64,000 nt of DNA from Nodularia sp. NIES-3585 (GCF_002218065.1 NZ_BDUB01000001.1:2259031-2323030), one strand, 5' to 3'; numbered from the stretch's first letter, positions 43,351 through 53,343 are shown. Numbers and translations: made by a program. Notes: generated by a model not told the origin, from the sequence alone.

Positions 43351-43908
43351 TTACGAATTACTAGTTAAGCTCAAGGAAAGGCGGCGCAACTGACCACGTA
43401 AACTAGCGTCAATTACCTGGGAGCCGACTTTAATGATCACACCACCAATTAACTCGCTATCTATTTTAGTTTGCAGCTCGACCTCGCGAGCATTAGATAT
43501 GGCGAGAACTTTTGCTACTACAGCTTGCTGTTGAAGCTCACTGAGGGGAACTGCTGAAATTACTTCCGCTAATACGGTTTGGTTTAGCTGCCGCAACAAA
43601 GCCAAATATTGCTGTAAAACTGGTTCTAGAAAAACAATCCGCCGTTTATCTACCAGCAACAACAAAAAACTGCGTAAGTAGGGGTTACCACTTTCACCAA
43701 GTATTTGTCGGAGCAGAGCTTTTTTGTTCTCACCCTTAATAAAGGGGTTGCCAATAAAGTTCTGTAGATCCTGATTTTCGCCGAGTAGGGCTAACAAACT
43801 CCGGGCATCTTCGCCAAACTCTTCTGTCAAGTTTTTTGATTGCGCGAGTGACAAAAGTGCCTGTGAATAAGGGGCGGCTATTTCATCTGTTGCTATTTTA
43901 CTTGTCAT
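43351..43908 (-). CDS. atpD: ATP synthase delta subunit (OSCP)
   Basis: 185 residues. It joins F1 to the peripheral stalk. The fold and end ([30 protein letters not shown]) are the OSCP/delta signature. The start overlaps the stop of atpF by four bases (ATGA), so translation is coupled. Named atpD in cyanobacterial order (atpH in E. coli). Confidence 0.96.
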   Translation of the reverse strand: MTSKIATDEIAAPYSQALLSLAQSKNLTEEFGEDARSLLALLGENQDLQNFIGNPFIKGENKKALLRQILGESGNPYLRSFLLLLVDKRRIVFLEPVLQQYLALLRQLNQTVLAEVISAVPLSELQQQAVVAKVLAISNAREVELQTKIDSELIGGVIIKVGSQVIDASLRGQLRRLSLSLTSNS

Positions 43909-44468
43909 ACCTCGCCTCCCAGTTGTGCGATGCTGCGTTCAATTAAAATTTGTTGAGCATCGTCGGCTATGCCGCTTTGTAGTTCGGATTCGACCTTTTG
44001 CAATGCTTGAGCAACTACCCGTTGCTGCAACTGCGCGATCGCTTTATTTAGGTCTGCATTCAAGTCAGCCGCCCCTGCTGCTTGCAAGCGTTCAATATCT
44101 ATAGCAGCCTGCGCCAAGATAGCTTCGCTTGCAGCTTGAGCGTTTTCTTGGGCTGCTTTTTTGATTCTTTCGGCTTCTGCTTGAGCTTGCGCTAAGTTTT
44201 GCTGTGCTGCTTTGAGTTGCTGTGCAGCTTGAGAAGCACGTTGCTCTGCATTCTTAATTGCTGTTTCAATCGTATCTCGGCGAGTTGTCAAGGTTTTACC
44301 CAAAACTTTCCGCCCGAAAACAAACAGCACAGTAATAATAATGGCCAGGTTAATCAGGTTGGTGTCAAATATATCTGTATTTAGACTAAAACCACCATGT
44401 CCCGCTTCCTCGGCCAAGTCACTTCCGACGGCGCTGGCTTCCGCCATCAACAGTAAAAAAGTCCCCAT
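43905..44468 (-). CDS. atpF: ATP synthase subunit b
   Basis: 187 residues from ATG 44468 ([18 protein letters not shown]), the length of the Nostoc protein; the open frame continues upstream to 44513 but that part ([15 protein letters not shown]) is unlike the family. One membrane helix ([20 protein letters not shown]), then a long charged helix ([20 protein letters not shown]) forms the stator with b'. It overlaps atpD by four bases and follows atpG. Confidence 0.95.
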   Translation of the reverse strand: MGTFLLLMAEASAVGSDLAEEAGHGGFSLNTDIFDTNLINLAIIITVLFVFGRKVLGKTLTTRRDTIETAIKNAEQRASQAAQQLKAAQQNLAQAQAEAERIKKAAQENAQAASEAILAQAAIDIERLQAAGAADLNADLNKAIAQLQQRVVAQALQKVESELQSGIADDAQQILIERSIAQLGGEV

Positions 44469-44583
44469 GATTTTTCGTCCACAACTGCGCTGCCAAGGCT
44501 TAACATGACCCACGCCGCCAACAAATTTTACTTGGCGAGTGCGTCTTTACAATGTCACTTAATGATTCCAAGCTAAATTTTCA

Positions 44584-45075
44584 TTAGCGCCGACTTACTA
44601 CATCTGCTCCTAAAAGCTTTTCTAGTATTTGGCGACTCAGGGAATCCACTTGTTGCTCCAATGAAGCAAAAGCTGCTTGTTTTTGCTGCTCAATTTCACT
44701 AGCAGTCTTTTCTTTTTCGGCCTGGGCTTGTTTCTGCACTGCTGCTATTTTCTCAGCCGCGATTTTTTGAGCTTCGGCTTGAGCATCAGCAATAATTGTT
44801 TGAGCTTGCCGTCTAGCACCTGCTAGAGACTGTTCATATTCCTCTGCCAATTTTTCGGTTTTTGACAAGCGTTCCTGGGCTTCTAATTGATTGCTACGGA
44901 TGTAATCATTCCGGCCATCAATCGCATTGCCCAGTGGCTTGTATAGTGTTGAGTTCAACACTAGAGCTAAAACTAGAAACTGAATTGCCATTAAGGGCAG
45001 GGTAGCATCTAGATCGAACAGCCCCCCTTCCTTGGCAACCTCTTCTACTGCTAATAAGGTAATCCAGTGTGTCAT
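44584..45075 (-). CDS. atpG: ATP synthase subunit b'
   Basis: 163 residues. Short hydrophobic N-terminal anchor ([22 protein letters not shown]), then a long helix rich in Ala, Gln and Glu ([20 protein letters not shown]). Photosynthetic ATP synthases use one b and one b' copy in the stator; this is the b' type, with the [13 protein letters not shown] turn after the membrane segment. It lies between atpH and atpF. Confidence 0.96.
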   Translation of the reverse strand: MTHWITLLAVEEVAKEGGLFDLDATLPLMAIQFLVLALVLNSTLYKPLGNAIDGRNDYIRSNQLEAQERLSKTEKLAEEYEQSLAGARRQAQTIIADAQAEAQKIAAEKIAAVQKQAQAEKEKTASEIEQQKQAAFASLEQQVDSLSRQILEKLLGADVVSRR

Positions 45076-45122
45076 GGTTGCTAATTACTATCTAATATAT
45101 GAGTCCTGAGTCCTGAGTCGGT

Positions 45123-45168
45123 GAGTTATGAGTTATGAGTTAAATGTCTAACTCCTAACTCCTAACTC
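45123..45168. repeat. Inverted heptamer arrays between atpH and atpG
   Basis: GAGTTAT units (45123-45142) face CTAACTC-type units (45149-45168) and would form a stem of about 20 pairs with two mismatches. The adjoining bases hold more direct repeats (GAGTCCT and GTACTCA). In the transcript it lies just after the c-subunit gene, which must be made in large excess. Confidence 0.75.
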
Positions 45169-45199
45169 CTAATTTTTTGTACTCAGTACTCAGTACTGA

Positions 45200-45457
<258 letters not shown>

Positions 45458-45559
45458 TTAATTTACTGAGTTGAGTGGTTTGAGACGTTGTTGTGTGTCA
45501 GTCGCCATTTGCCCTTGATCATTGTTAAACAACCAGTGACTAATGACTATTGAGGGTAT

Positions 45560-46309
45560 TTAATGCCCCTCATGCTCCTCGCCATGATCTTCCATCGCTT
45601 CACCGATGTAAGCGGCGGCTAAAGTCGCAAAAATTAGTGCTTGAATGGCGCTGGTAAATAGTCCCAAAGCCATGACTGGCAGAGGTACAAACAAGGGTAC
45701 TAGTAATACCAGTACACCTACTACAAGTTCGTCAGCCAAGATGTTGCCGAATAAACGGAAGCTTAGGGAAAGAGGCTTGGTGAAGTCTTCAATAATCTTG
45801 AATGGCAACATGAACGACACTGGCTGGACGTAGTTGCCAAAATACCCTAAACCCTTTTTGCTGAAGCCAGCGTAAAAATACGCCAGTGATGTCAGCAACG
45901 CTAAGGCAACTGTTGTGTTGATGTCGCTTGTAGGTGCTGTGAGTTCACCTTCTGGCAAATGTATCAGCTTGAAAGGAACCAGCGCCCCTGACCAATTTGA
46001 CACAAAAATGAACAAAAACAAAGTGCCAACGAAAGGCACCCAAGGGCGATATTCTTTTTCGCCAATTTGGTTTTTGGCCAAATCCCGAATGAATTCCAGG
46101 GCGTATTCCATGAGGTTCTGTAACCCACTGGGAATTCTTTTGATGTTACTGCTTGCGGCTAAGGAAACTAGCACTAGCAGACCAATAACAAACCAGGATG
46201 TGAGAAACACCTGACCGTGCAGCTTGAAGTTGCCTATTTGCCAGTACAGATGTTTACCCACTTCCAATTCGGCGAGTGGAAGAGAGTAGAAATTCAGAAA
46301 ATTCAGCAT
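45560..46309 (-). CDS. atpI: ATP synthase subunit a
   Basis: 249 residues with five or six membrane helices. The essential Arg is in [20 protein letters not shown] and the partner Glu in the helix [19 protein letters not shown]. It forms the two half-channels beside the c ring. It is the first Fo gene after atp1, and atpH follows after 114 bases. Confidence 0.97.
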   Translation of the reverse strand: MLNFLNFYSLPLAELEVGKHLYWQIGNFKLHGQVFLTSWFVIGLLVLVSLAASSNIKRIPSGLQNLMEYALEFIRDLAKNQIGEKEYRPWVPFVGTLFLFIFVSNWSGALVPFKLIHLPEGELTAPTSDINTTVALALLTSLAYFYAGFSKKGLGYFGNYVQPVSFMLPFKIIEDFTKPLSLSFRLFGNILADELVVGVLVLLVPLFVPLPVMALGLFTSAIQALIFATLAAAYIGEAMEDHGEEHEGH

Positions 46310-46425
46310 TTTCTTTCCATATCAATCATTTCTCCAATATTACCTGGAGAAGAGGCGCAAATTTGCAGTGTGGATATTCCTCACGCAAAGCTTATGTCAG
46401 CTTTTTCAGGTTGTCGGAGCTTTGG

Positions 46426-46908
46426 CTAGTCAGAGACAAAAGCCATCCTAATTACGTAGAAGATGAGTGTGGCTTTGTATGTGAGAAATCCCAGAAATAT
46501 GGGTAATATTTGTAGTTGATTCCACCGCGATGCTAGCAAAATCAGCGCTACTAATAAGGCTAACCGAGTTTTACTCAGCGCCTGTTTCTCTCTACCTAAA
46601 CGCTCAACATCTTTTGCCAACAGCCTCAAATAAAGCACACCTGCACAGGCCCCTAATAAATAATTCAGGGCAATGTTCAGCGAGTAAGCAATCCACACAG
46701 AGATAAAAACAGTCACTGTCAAGGCAAGTGTAATTATCAACAACTCCTGGTAGAGTTGATAGAACTCCTGCATGGAAGCGTTAACTGGTTCTGAAGACAC
46801 AGAACCAGTTTGAGTATCTTGTTGTGTTGTCGGAGTGGGGTCGATTGAATCTTCTGACAAGCTCACGAGACTTGAAACCAGTACAGCTAACTTATAATGA
46901 CTGCACAT
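46426..46908 (-). CDS. atp1: ATP synthase subunit I (Atp1)
   Basis: 160 residues in the open frame. Four membrane segments ([51 protein letters not shown] and [19 protein letters not shown]) and its position ahead of atpI identify the accessory protein Atp1, related to UncI, which helps assemble the c ring. The real start is uncertain: a GTG after codon ~13 or the ATG at 46773 ([11 protein letters not shown], 115 residues) are alternatives, and no ribosome site decides. Confidence 0.82.
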   Translation of the reverse strand: MCSHYKLAVLVSSLVSLSEDSIDPTPTTQQDTQTGSVSSEPVNASMQEFYQLYQELLIITLALTVTVFISVWIAYSLNIALNYLLGACAGVLYLRLLAKDVERLGREKQALSKTRLALLVALILLASRWNQLQILPIFLGFLTYKATLIFYVIRMAFVSD

Positions 46909-47164
46909 TCAGTCAGCTGAATCATATCATGATCAGGTAACAATACTTTAGAAAAAAACAATTAACTTCTTGCCAAGATCAGACTCACGGTAGAAGCCCG
47001 CCCTGTACAGGAAAATGGTAGGCGAGGGGGTAAGAGGGGAAGTGGTGAAAAACCCGAAATTCCAGCAGATCAAGTTCCAACTTTCTTCAAATTTCGCTTC
47101 TTGATCGTTGTTGCCTGTCTTCTGCGGTAATTGTATAATTAGCTTCCTGGTATTGGTAATTTAA

Positions 47165-48346
47165 TTAACCCGGTGACAACAAAATTATCTGCTGTTCGAG
47201 GAGTGATTTAACTTCATTCACATTGATTGAAACAGTTGCCACAATTTCTGCCACAGTTAAATTTCCATCACATTTTTGTAAAAATTCTAACTCTGTGTCT
47301 GACAAGTTGACAATCTGATAGTTGTAATTAAATACACATTGACTGGGAAAACCATCAATACAGGGGTTAAGTTCGGGAATTGCCTGTAATACGACTTTAT
47401 CTTCTGACCAGTCGGATTTAATCAGGGGAAGACGACCGAGGAAAAACTCATAATGGGTTACTTCGGGGTCTAGTAATTCTATCAGGCGATAACGCTGGCG
47501 ATCGCTCAATTTTTCTGCTCTGTCAACTAACTCCGGTGCTTTGTCTAATAGTCTTGCTAACTGCCAAAAATCAGGATTAGAAAAATTAATAAACTCCAAG
47601 CCAGAAGCATCAATTAATTCAAACAGCGTCTCAATGTTGTAGTCAATCTCCTGGGGATGAACGTACATATCAGCAAAACATTCATCCTTGTGGTTTTCTA
47701 AAGACCAAAGTTCCTGATCTCGCTTGACAATTCTGTTCTTTTCTGGTAAAGAAGTAAATAGTTTTCGTCCGACTTGTACCCCATCACGATAATCGCCTTT
47801 TTTGTCACCTTGGAGAAGTGCGATCGCCTTTTGCATGAGTTGAATTTCCCAGCGTCCCAGTTCGCCATAGACAAAAATATGCATTAGTCCACCAGGGGCT
47901 AACTTTTTGGCTAAAGCTTGAATACCACGGATAGGGTCAGGTAAGTGATGCAATACACCCACGGAATTAATTAAATCAAACTCCCCTGGTAGCTGTTCCA
48001 CATCGTACAAACTCAGGTGATGAAACTCCACTCTATCAGCACCCGAACGTTGGCAGCGTTCTTTGGCTACCTCTAAAGTGCCAGCACTTATATCAATTCC
48101 TACTACCTGGGCTTGGGGGTTGAGATGTACCAAATATTCCGTACTCACACCGGAACCACAACCAGCATCTAAAATGCGGATATCTTGCTTTGGTGGTTTG
48201 CGTCCAGTGCAGAAATTGTAAGCGGCTAACCAATTCCAGCGCCAATTGTACCCAGGTGGGGCTTGATCAAGTAGAGGTTCTGGGGGGAAGGGATAGGTGT
48301 CGTAAAGTTTAGCAACAGCAGCACTAACAGTTTGGGAGTCTGACAT
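47165..48346 (-). CDS. Class I SAM-dependent methyltransferase, two-domain
   Basis: 393 residues. The N-terminus LYDTYPFPPEPLLDQ is typical of a group of large cyanobacterial methyltransferases. The SAM motif is ILDAGCGSGVSTEYL, followed by VVGIDIS, LINSVGVLHHLPDP and KKLAPGGLMHIFVY. The C-terminal ~180 residues form a second domain; its last part (LEFLQKCDGNLTVAEIVATV) resembles a winged-helix. The substrate is unknown. It lies 60 bases downstream of the aldo/keto reductase gene, so the two may be co-transcribed. Confidence 0.85.
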   Translation of the reverse strand: MSDSQTVSAAVAKLYDTYPFPPEPLLDQAPPGYNWRWNWLAAYNFCTGRKPPKQDIRILDAGCGSGVSTEYLVHLNPQAQVVGIDISAGTLEVAKERCQRSGADRVEFHHLSLYDVEQLPGEFDLINSVGVLHHLPDPIRGIQALAKKLAPGGLMHIFVYGELGRWEIQLMQKAIALLQGDKKGDYRDGVQVGRKLFTSLPEKNRIVKRDQELWSLENHKDECFADMYVHPQEIDYNIETLFELIDASGLEFINFSNPDFWQLARLLDKAPELVDRAEKLSDRQRYRLIELLDPEVTHYEFFLGRLPLIKSDWSEDKVVLQAIPELNPCIDGFPSQCVFNYNYQIVNLSDTELEFLQKCDGNLTVAEIVATVSINVNEVKSLLEQQIILLSPG

Positions 48347-48405
48347 GATCAGGAAGAACGCAGCATTTTCGAGTTTAGCTGATTGGGAGAATTATTCACC
48401 AATCC

Positions 48406-49587
48406 CTATGTCTTGGATAACCGCTTAACTTCAGTACCTGCCAACATATGATGTGCTTTTGCTAACATTTGTGGAATTTTTTCGGCATGGGGACTATTAG
48501 CGAGACATTCACTTAGGTCTAGTTCATCTAATTGGTCTGCTTTGTTACCGGGGAACCAGTGACTAGCATTACCCAATAGGTTGTAGCGCATTTTGGCATA
48601 GTCTACTAAATCGTAGGCGATCGCTAAATTCAACAACCACAAAATCACGCGAATATTTACTTCTCCCGGTGTTGCTTCCCAGGTGGGTAAATTAGTCTGC
48701 CAATTTTTTACCCAGTCTTCTCCTAAAGAAGCGATCGCTTCTTGTTCTAACTTACTCAAAATTGGCGGCAGAATTTCCTCCGCCCGATCTAAGTAATCTA
48801 AAGTTTTGAGATGTTCATCAAAATCTTCTGGTCTGGCTGCACCCAAACTCAAAGTATGTACATTTTGATGATTCAGACAAAACAAATCATTAAACACTAT
48901 CGGACTTAAGGGAGCGCAAAGCTTAACTAACTTTTGCGGTGGTTTATATAGCATTCCCCCTTTATCTGAAGGACTAATAATAAATACCCCCATATCATGA
49001 TGGTTAGCGGCTGTAATTGCCTCCCAATTCCATTGATTAATATAGTACCAATGCAGATTAACATAATCAAATTCATTAGTATTAATTGCCTGGACAATTA
49101 CATCTTGAGGTCCATGAGTAGAAAAGCCGATAAATCTCACTTTTCCCTCTGCTTGCAATTGTCGCGCCACTGCCAAACAGCCACCGGGGCGCATACTATA
49201 GTCGAAAGATTCAGCATGATTTATGCCATGTATTCCCAGTAAATCGACATAATCTAATTGAAGATTTTGCAGTGATTGTTCAAATGTTTGGCGAAATGCC
49301 TGGGCATCTTCAACCGGGCAGACTTTTGTCTGCACAATTAATTTGTCGCGGCTAAACTTGGGTAATATTTTCCCCAATTGCATTTCTGATGTACCATAGC
49401 CACGAGCAGTTTCAATGTGATTAATTCCCACTTCCAAAGAGCGGCGAATAGTCGCTTCTAGATTTGCCTGATTATCCGCAGGAATTTCGGAATTAGGAAC
49501 ATCTTCCCATTTGAATTGATATCTCATACCGCCACAAGAAAAAACAGGCATCTGTAATTCTGTGCGGCCAAATCTTCTGTAAAGCAT
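48406..49587 (-). CDS. Aldo/keto reductase
   Basis: 393 residues. TIM-barrel AKR with the N-terminal signature NHIETARGYGTSE (Glu instead of the usual Asp in the DTAxxYG motif; this is known in some subfamilies), catalytic Lys in LIVQTKVCP, and the active-site His in LLGIHGINHAE. The last 100 residues form an added helical domain (RYNLLGNASHWFPGN). It presumably reduces carbonyls with NADPH. The frame continues upstream but this ATG has the typical FGRTELQMPVFSCGG start. Confidence 0.87.
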   Translation of the reverse strand: MLYRRFGRTELQMPVFSCGGMRYQFKWEDVPNSEIPADNQANLEATIRRSLEVGINHIETARGYGTSEMQLGKILPKFSRDKLIVQTKVCPVEDAQAFRQTFEQSLQNLQLDYVDLLGIHGINHAESFDYSMRPGGCLAVARQLQAEGKVRFIGFSTHGPQDVIVQAINTNEFDYVNLHWYYINQWNWEAITAANHHDMGVFIISPSDKGGMLYKPPQKLVKLCAPLSPIVFNDLFCLNHQNVHTLSLGAARPEDFDEHLKTLDYLDRAEEILPPILSKLEQEAIASLGEDWVKNWQTNLPTWEATPGEVNIRVILWLLNLAIAYDLVDYAKMRYNLLGNASHWFPGNKADQLDELDLSECLANSPHAEKIPQMLAKAHHMLAGTEVKRLSKT

Positions 49588-49688
49588 AAAGACGTATATA
49601 TAGTGAATTTTGTAGAGACGTGATGAATCGCGTCTCTACTTGCCAAATGAAATCTCCAAAAATTGTGGAGAGAATAAATCCCACATTC

Positions 49689-50900
49689 CTAAGCAGGATC
49701 TTGTAACTCAGCCGTGCGGATTGAAAGCCGCTGTATCTGATTACCGCGTTGGACTTTCACCTGCAACAACTGACCGAGACGACTATTTTCTACCAGATTC
49801 TGTAACTTATCGGCACTAGTGACAGGTTCTTGATCAATTTGCACAATCACATCCCCACGTCGCATCCCCGCAGATGCAGCTGGCGAATCAGGTACAACTC
49901 GCATGACTAAAACACCATTAATTTCTGGTATTTGAATGGGAGAGTTGGGGTCAGTATTATTCTGCTTTGCTAGTTCGGGCGTTAAGGTAATCATTTGCAC
50001 ACCTAAATATGGATGAATAACTTTGCCGTCACGTTGCAATTTCAAGGCGATCGCTTTAGCCTTGTCAATAGGAATCGCAAAGCCAATACCCATCGCGTCC
50101 GGACGAATAGCCGTATTAATACCGATGACTTCGCCGCGTTCATTCAATAGCGGACCCCCGGAATTACCAGGATTAATCGCCGCATCAGTTTGAATAAAGT
50201 CTAAGCGTTTGTCAGCAATGCCGACTTGGGCGCTAGAACGTTTGAGAGTGCTGACAATTCCCAAAGTCACGGTATTATCAAATCCTAAAGGATTACCCAC
50301 CGCGATCGCCCAGTCTCCCACTTGTACTGCATCGGAAGAACCTAAAGCCGCAACAGGTAAATCTTTATCAGGGTTAATCTTCACCACTGCTAAATCTGTC
50401 ACTTCATCAATACCTTGAACTTTGCCTTCATAGGTGCGACCATCTTTGAGACGGACTGTGACTTTATCAGCTTTATCGACGACATGGGCATTAGTCAAAA
50501 CTAGACCTGCCTTGTCAATAATAAACCCTGAACCTAGACCCCGCAATTGTTCAGAAGGCAACTGTTGGGGGAAACTATCACCGAAAAATCGCCGGAAAAA
50601 TGGGTCTTCCATAAATGGGTCCATACGACGAGTAATGGTGCGTTCAGTATCAATCCTTACTACTGCTGTTCCCACACGATTTACAGCCGCTGTCACAAAG
50701 CTAGTGCTACCTATAGCCGCATTTGCTGGTGATTGCTGGGCAACCTCTGAGGTATCAGTAGCAGTCTGGGCATAAGGTGCGGGTTCTGCTTGAGAGGGTA
50801 ATACCTGCCAAGTGCTGACGGTTAGCGCCACGGTCACAATTATGGTTAACAGGTATGAACTCAATAGAATTAAAGAACTGCGTACTTGAGAAAATCGCAT
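49689..50900 (-). CDS. HtrA/HhoA-type periplasmic serine protease with PDZ domain
   Basis: 403 residues from ATG 50900 (a GTG two codons upstream is an alternative). A membrane-spanning signal anchor comes first (LILLSSYLLTIIVTVALTV). The trypsin-like domain has His in TNAHVVD, Asp in EVTDLAVVKI and Ser in NPGNSGGPLLN. One PDZ domain is at the C-terminus (GVLVMRVVPDSPAASAGMRRGD). It is one of the three Deg proteases (HhoA, HhoB, HtrA) that degrade damaged exported proteins in cyanobacteria; which one is not decided. Confidence 0.94.
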   Translation of the reverse strand: MRFSQVRSSLILLSSYLLTIIVTVALTVSTWQVLPSQAEPAPYAQTATDTSEVAQQSPANAAIGSTSFVTAAVNRVGTAVVRIDTERTITRRMDPFMEDPFFRRFFGDSFPQQLPSEQLRGLGSGFIIDKAGLVLTNAHVVDKADKVTVRLKDGRTYEGKVQGIDEVTDLAVVKINPDKDLPVAALGSSDAVQVGDWAIAVGNPLGFDNTVTLGIVSTLKRSSAQVGIADKRLDFIQTDAAINPGNSGGPLLNERGEVIGINTAIRPDAMGIGFAIPIDKAKAIALKLQRDGKVIHPYLGVQMITLTPELAKQNNTDPNSPIQIPEINGVLVMRVVPDSPAASAGMRRGDVIVQIDQEPVTSADKLQNLVENSRLGQLLQVKVQRGNQIQRLSIRTAELQDPA

Positions 50901-50988
50901 AATCACAACCTAATCCAGAAGCTTAATTGTCAGATAACCCTGAAAAATTTAGTTACATTTCATTTATTTTGACAAAAAAATTGATTCT

Positions 50989-52701
50989 CTAATAATGACT
51001 TCCCGTTTTACGTTGATGCACAGCTGTCACACCATCTTTATTTAAAACTTTGCCATTATCTACCGTTGCGTAAACTAGCCAATGGTCACCTGATTCTAAG
51101 CGACCTTGGACGGAACATTCCAAATATGCCAAGGAATCAGTGAGGATGGGTGAACCAGTTTCTGTCTCTTCAGCCGCAATATCACCAAATCGGTCTTGTC
51201 CTGGGGCAAAGGGTTTGAGAAAGTGTTTCATCAAGCCTATATGCTTACCTTCGGGGAGAATGTTGAGGACAAATTTATTTCCTGAGTGCATGAGGGTTTC
51301 TAACGCCCGGTCTTTAGCTACGGCTATGGTTAAACCAGGAGGATTAAAGCTGGCTTGAGACACCCAAGAGGCTAACATGGCGCTGGAGATATCGCCTTCC
51401 TTGGCTGTGACGACGCAAAGAGAACCCACGATGCGCCCAACTGCTTGTTCTACATTTGTGGCTGGTTGGCTGGGAACACGCACTTTTTTGGCTTTTTTTA
51501 AGGCTTGGGCAAAGTCGGTTCCGGCTTCTTCACACAATTGTAAGGTGACATCATTGGGTTTGAATTTGACCCGAATGGCATCAAAACCAAACCTGTACCC
51601 AGCGTCTTTGAGTTTGTTTTCAATTAAATCAACAGCTTCACCACTCCAGCCAAAGGAACCAAAAACACCAGCCAGTTTATTATTAGTAGCGGTAGAGAGG
51701 ACGATTCCTAAGGCTGTTTGGACTGGTGTGGGTGCGTGACCGCCCAGGGTAGGTGAACCAATCACAAAACCGGCAGATTTTTCGACAGCAGCGCGGATTT
51801 CTTCTGGTTCTGTAAATTCACAGTTAATTGATTCTACGGCTACGCCAGCTTTAGTAATACCACGAGCGATCGCTTGAGCCAATGTAGCAGTATTTCCATA
51901 AGCTGAAGCATAAATTAATGCTACTGTCAAGTCTGCCGAGGCTTGCTGTTGAATCCATTGCCGATAAGCTTTAGTCAGTTCAATTAAGCCATAACGCACT
52001 ATGGGGCCGTGTCCCGTGGCGTACATTCTTGTAGGTAAATCAGCCAGTTTATCTAATGCTGTTTCCACTTGACGCGCATGGGGAGCCATCAGACAATCAA
52101 AATAATAGCGTCTGTCTTCGTTGATTGTCTCCCAGCCTTCGTCAAATACCTGATCACCACAAATATGCGCCCCAAATAGCTTATCTGAGTAGAGAATTTC
52201 TGTTTGTGGGTCATAAGTGCAGAGTTGGTCTGCATAACGGGGGTTAGGGGTAGGAATGAACTGTAAATCATGTCCTTTGCCTAAATTCAGGGTTTCTTCC
52301 CCCCGCATGACAATAATTGGTAAATCCTCATTTTCTAAAGTCCCGCGTAAATTTTTAGCCCCAGGATTAGAACAGACCAAGGTAATTTGTGGTGCTAGTT
52401 CTAATAAAGCTTTGATAGTGGCGGCGCGGTTAGGATTGACGTGACCCAGAATTACATAATCAATGGTTGTTAAATCAATCCGTTGCTGCAAAGCTTCCAG
52501 GTAAATTTGACTAAATGTTTCTCCTGGAGGGTCAATTAGAGCAATTTTACTGCCTTGAATTAGATAAGAATTGGCAGTTGTGCCTTTGGCCAGGGCATAT
52601 TCAATTTCAAATCTCAGTCTTGACCAACTGCGCGATCGCATGACTGTGGTATCTGTACCAATGGGAAGAACTTGAACATCACGAGGTTTATTTGTTGACA
52701 T
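50989..52701 (-). CDS. flv1: Flavodiiron protein, Flv1-type (non-canonical diiron site)
   Basis: 570 residues: metallo-beta-lactamase-like domain, flavodoxin-like FMN domain (ALIYASAYGNTATLAQ) and C-terminal flavin reductase-like domain. Cyanobacterial A-type flavodiirons reduce O2 to water with electrons from NADPH or ferredoxin. The iron ligands are degenerate: the canonical HTEPDH is replaced by HVNPNR, and the next His by Arg (PNPRYADQ), while Asp (YSDKLFG) and a later His (ATGHGPI) remain. This is the pattern of Flv1 or Flv2, which work as heteromers with Flv3 or Flv4. It is downstream of an Flv3-type gene, so flv1 is favoured; the copy type (A or B) is not decided. Confidence 0.9.
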   Translation of the reverse strand: MSTNKPRDVQVLPIGTDTTVMRSRSWSRLRFEIEYALAKGTTANSYLIQGSKIALIDPPGETFSQIYLEALQQRIDLTTIDYVILGHVNPNRAATIKALLELAPQITLVCSNPGAKNLRGTLENEDLPIIVMRGEETLNLGKGHDLQFIPTPNPRYADQLCTYDPQTEILYSDKLFGAHICGDQVFDEGWETINEDRRYYFDCLMAPHARQVETALDKLADLPTRMYATGHGPIVRYGLIELTKAYRQWIQQQASADLTVALIYASAYGNTATLAQAIARGITKAGVAVESINCEFTEPEEIRAAVEKSAGFVIGSPTLGGHAPTPVQTALGIVLSTATNNKLAGVFGSFGWSGEAVDLIENKLKDAGYRFGFDAIRVKFKPNDVTLQLCEEAGTDFAQALKKAKKVRVPSQPATNVEQAVGRIVGSLCVVTAKEGDISSAMLASWVSQASFNPPGLTIAVAKDRALETLMHSGNKFVLNILPEGKHIGLMKHFLKPFAPGQDRFGDIAAEETETGSPILTDSLAYLECSVQGRLESGDHWLVYATVDNGKVLNKDGVTAVHQRKTGSHY

Positions 52702-52756
52702 GGTTTTGTTTGTTTATTTCTAATTTCTAATAATTCTTATCCCCCTCCTCATTCTT

Positions 52757-52798
52757 GTCCCCCTCCTCGCTTGCGGGGAGGGGCTAGGGGTGGGGTCT
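52757..52798. repeat. Left inverted repeat flanking the DUF559 gene
   Basis: 42 bases beginning GTCCCCCTCCTCGCTTGCGG and ending GGGGTGGGGTCT. Its reverse complement at 53154-53198 is the same except for three single-base length changes in C or G runs. The core CTCCTCGCTTGCGGGGAG is itself partly palindromic. It ends within the gene's TAA stop. Confidence 0.92.
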
Positions 52799-53343
52799 TA
52801 TTCCAACCAACGCGCAATTTCTCCTAAAACACTCTCTATCCTGAACAAAACATCCTGATTATTAAACCTCATCACCCGCAAACCCAAAGATTCTAAAAAC
52901 TCTTGTCGAATAGCATCTTCTACTTGAGTGTAATTGTGAACTTCTCCATCCACCTCAATCACTAATTTGATTTCGTGGCAATAAAAGTCAACGATAAATC
53001 TATCAATAACCTGCTGACGACGAAACTTAAAACCTCGCAGTTGCTTATTTTTTAATCTTTGCCAAAGTAGCTTTTCTGACAATGTGGGTTCAGTCCGCAT
53101 CTGTCTGGCAAAAGGTTTAAGTTGTTTCCACAGGTCTGGTGGGCTTTGCCAAGAGACCCCACCCCCTAGCCCCCTCCCCGCAAGCGAGGAGGGGGGACAG
53201 GAGTTATTTGACTCTGTAAGTGAGGAGGGGGGACAGGAGTTATTTGACTCTGTAAGGGAGGAGGGGGGATAGGAGTTATTTGACTCTACAAGCGAGGAGG
53301 GGGGACTGGAATTAGGATTACTGGTGATGTGTTGATTTTGCAT
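52798..53343 (-). CDS. DUF559 endonuclease-like protein (Vsr/restriction-like fold)
   Basis: 181 residues. The last ~115 residues are a DUF559 domain: MRTEPTLSEKLLWQRLKNKQ, FKFRRQQVIDRFIVDFYC and LVIEVDGEVHNYTQVED, the Asp-Glu-x-Asp type core of the Vsr/restriction endonuclease-like superfamily. The first ~60 residues are low complexity, about three 12-residue repeats (PPSSLTESNNSC), encoded by a 36-base tandem array, then AGRGLGGGV encoded by the right inverted repeat. The gene lies between flv3 and flv1 and cuts their linkage. The function of DUF559 proteins is unknown; a nuclease role in repeat mobility is inference. Confidence 0.8.
   Translation of the reverse strand: MQNQHITSNPNSSPPSSLVESNNSYPPSSLTESNNSCPPSSLTESNNSCPPSSLAGRGLGGGVSWQSPPDLWKQLKPFARQMRTEPTLSEKLLWQRLKNKQLRGFKFRRQQVIDRFIVDFYCHEIKLVIEVDGEVHNYTQVEDAIRQEFLESLGLRVMRFNNQDVLFRIESVLGEIARWLE
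53154..53198. repeat. Right inverted repeat flanking the DUF559 core
   Basis: 45 bases, the inverse of the copy at 52757-52798 apart from three extra bases in homopolymer runs. It is inside the reading frame and encodes part of the N-terminus (SLAGRGLGGGVS). Together with the left copy it brackets the nuclease domain. Confidence 0.92.
53186..53310. repeat. 36-bp tandem repeat at the start of the DUF559 gene
   Basis: Units start at 53186, 53222, 53258 and 53294 (GAGGAGGGGGGACAGGAGTT and onward). The 36-base length keeps the frame, giving the 12-residue peptide repeat of the N-terminus. It appears to have grown from the end of the inverted repeat. Confidence 0.9.
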
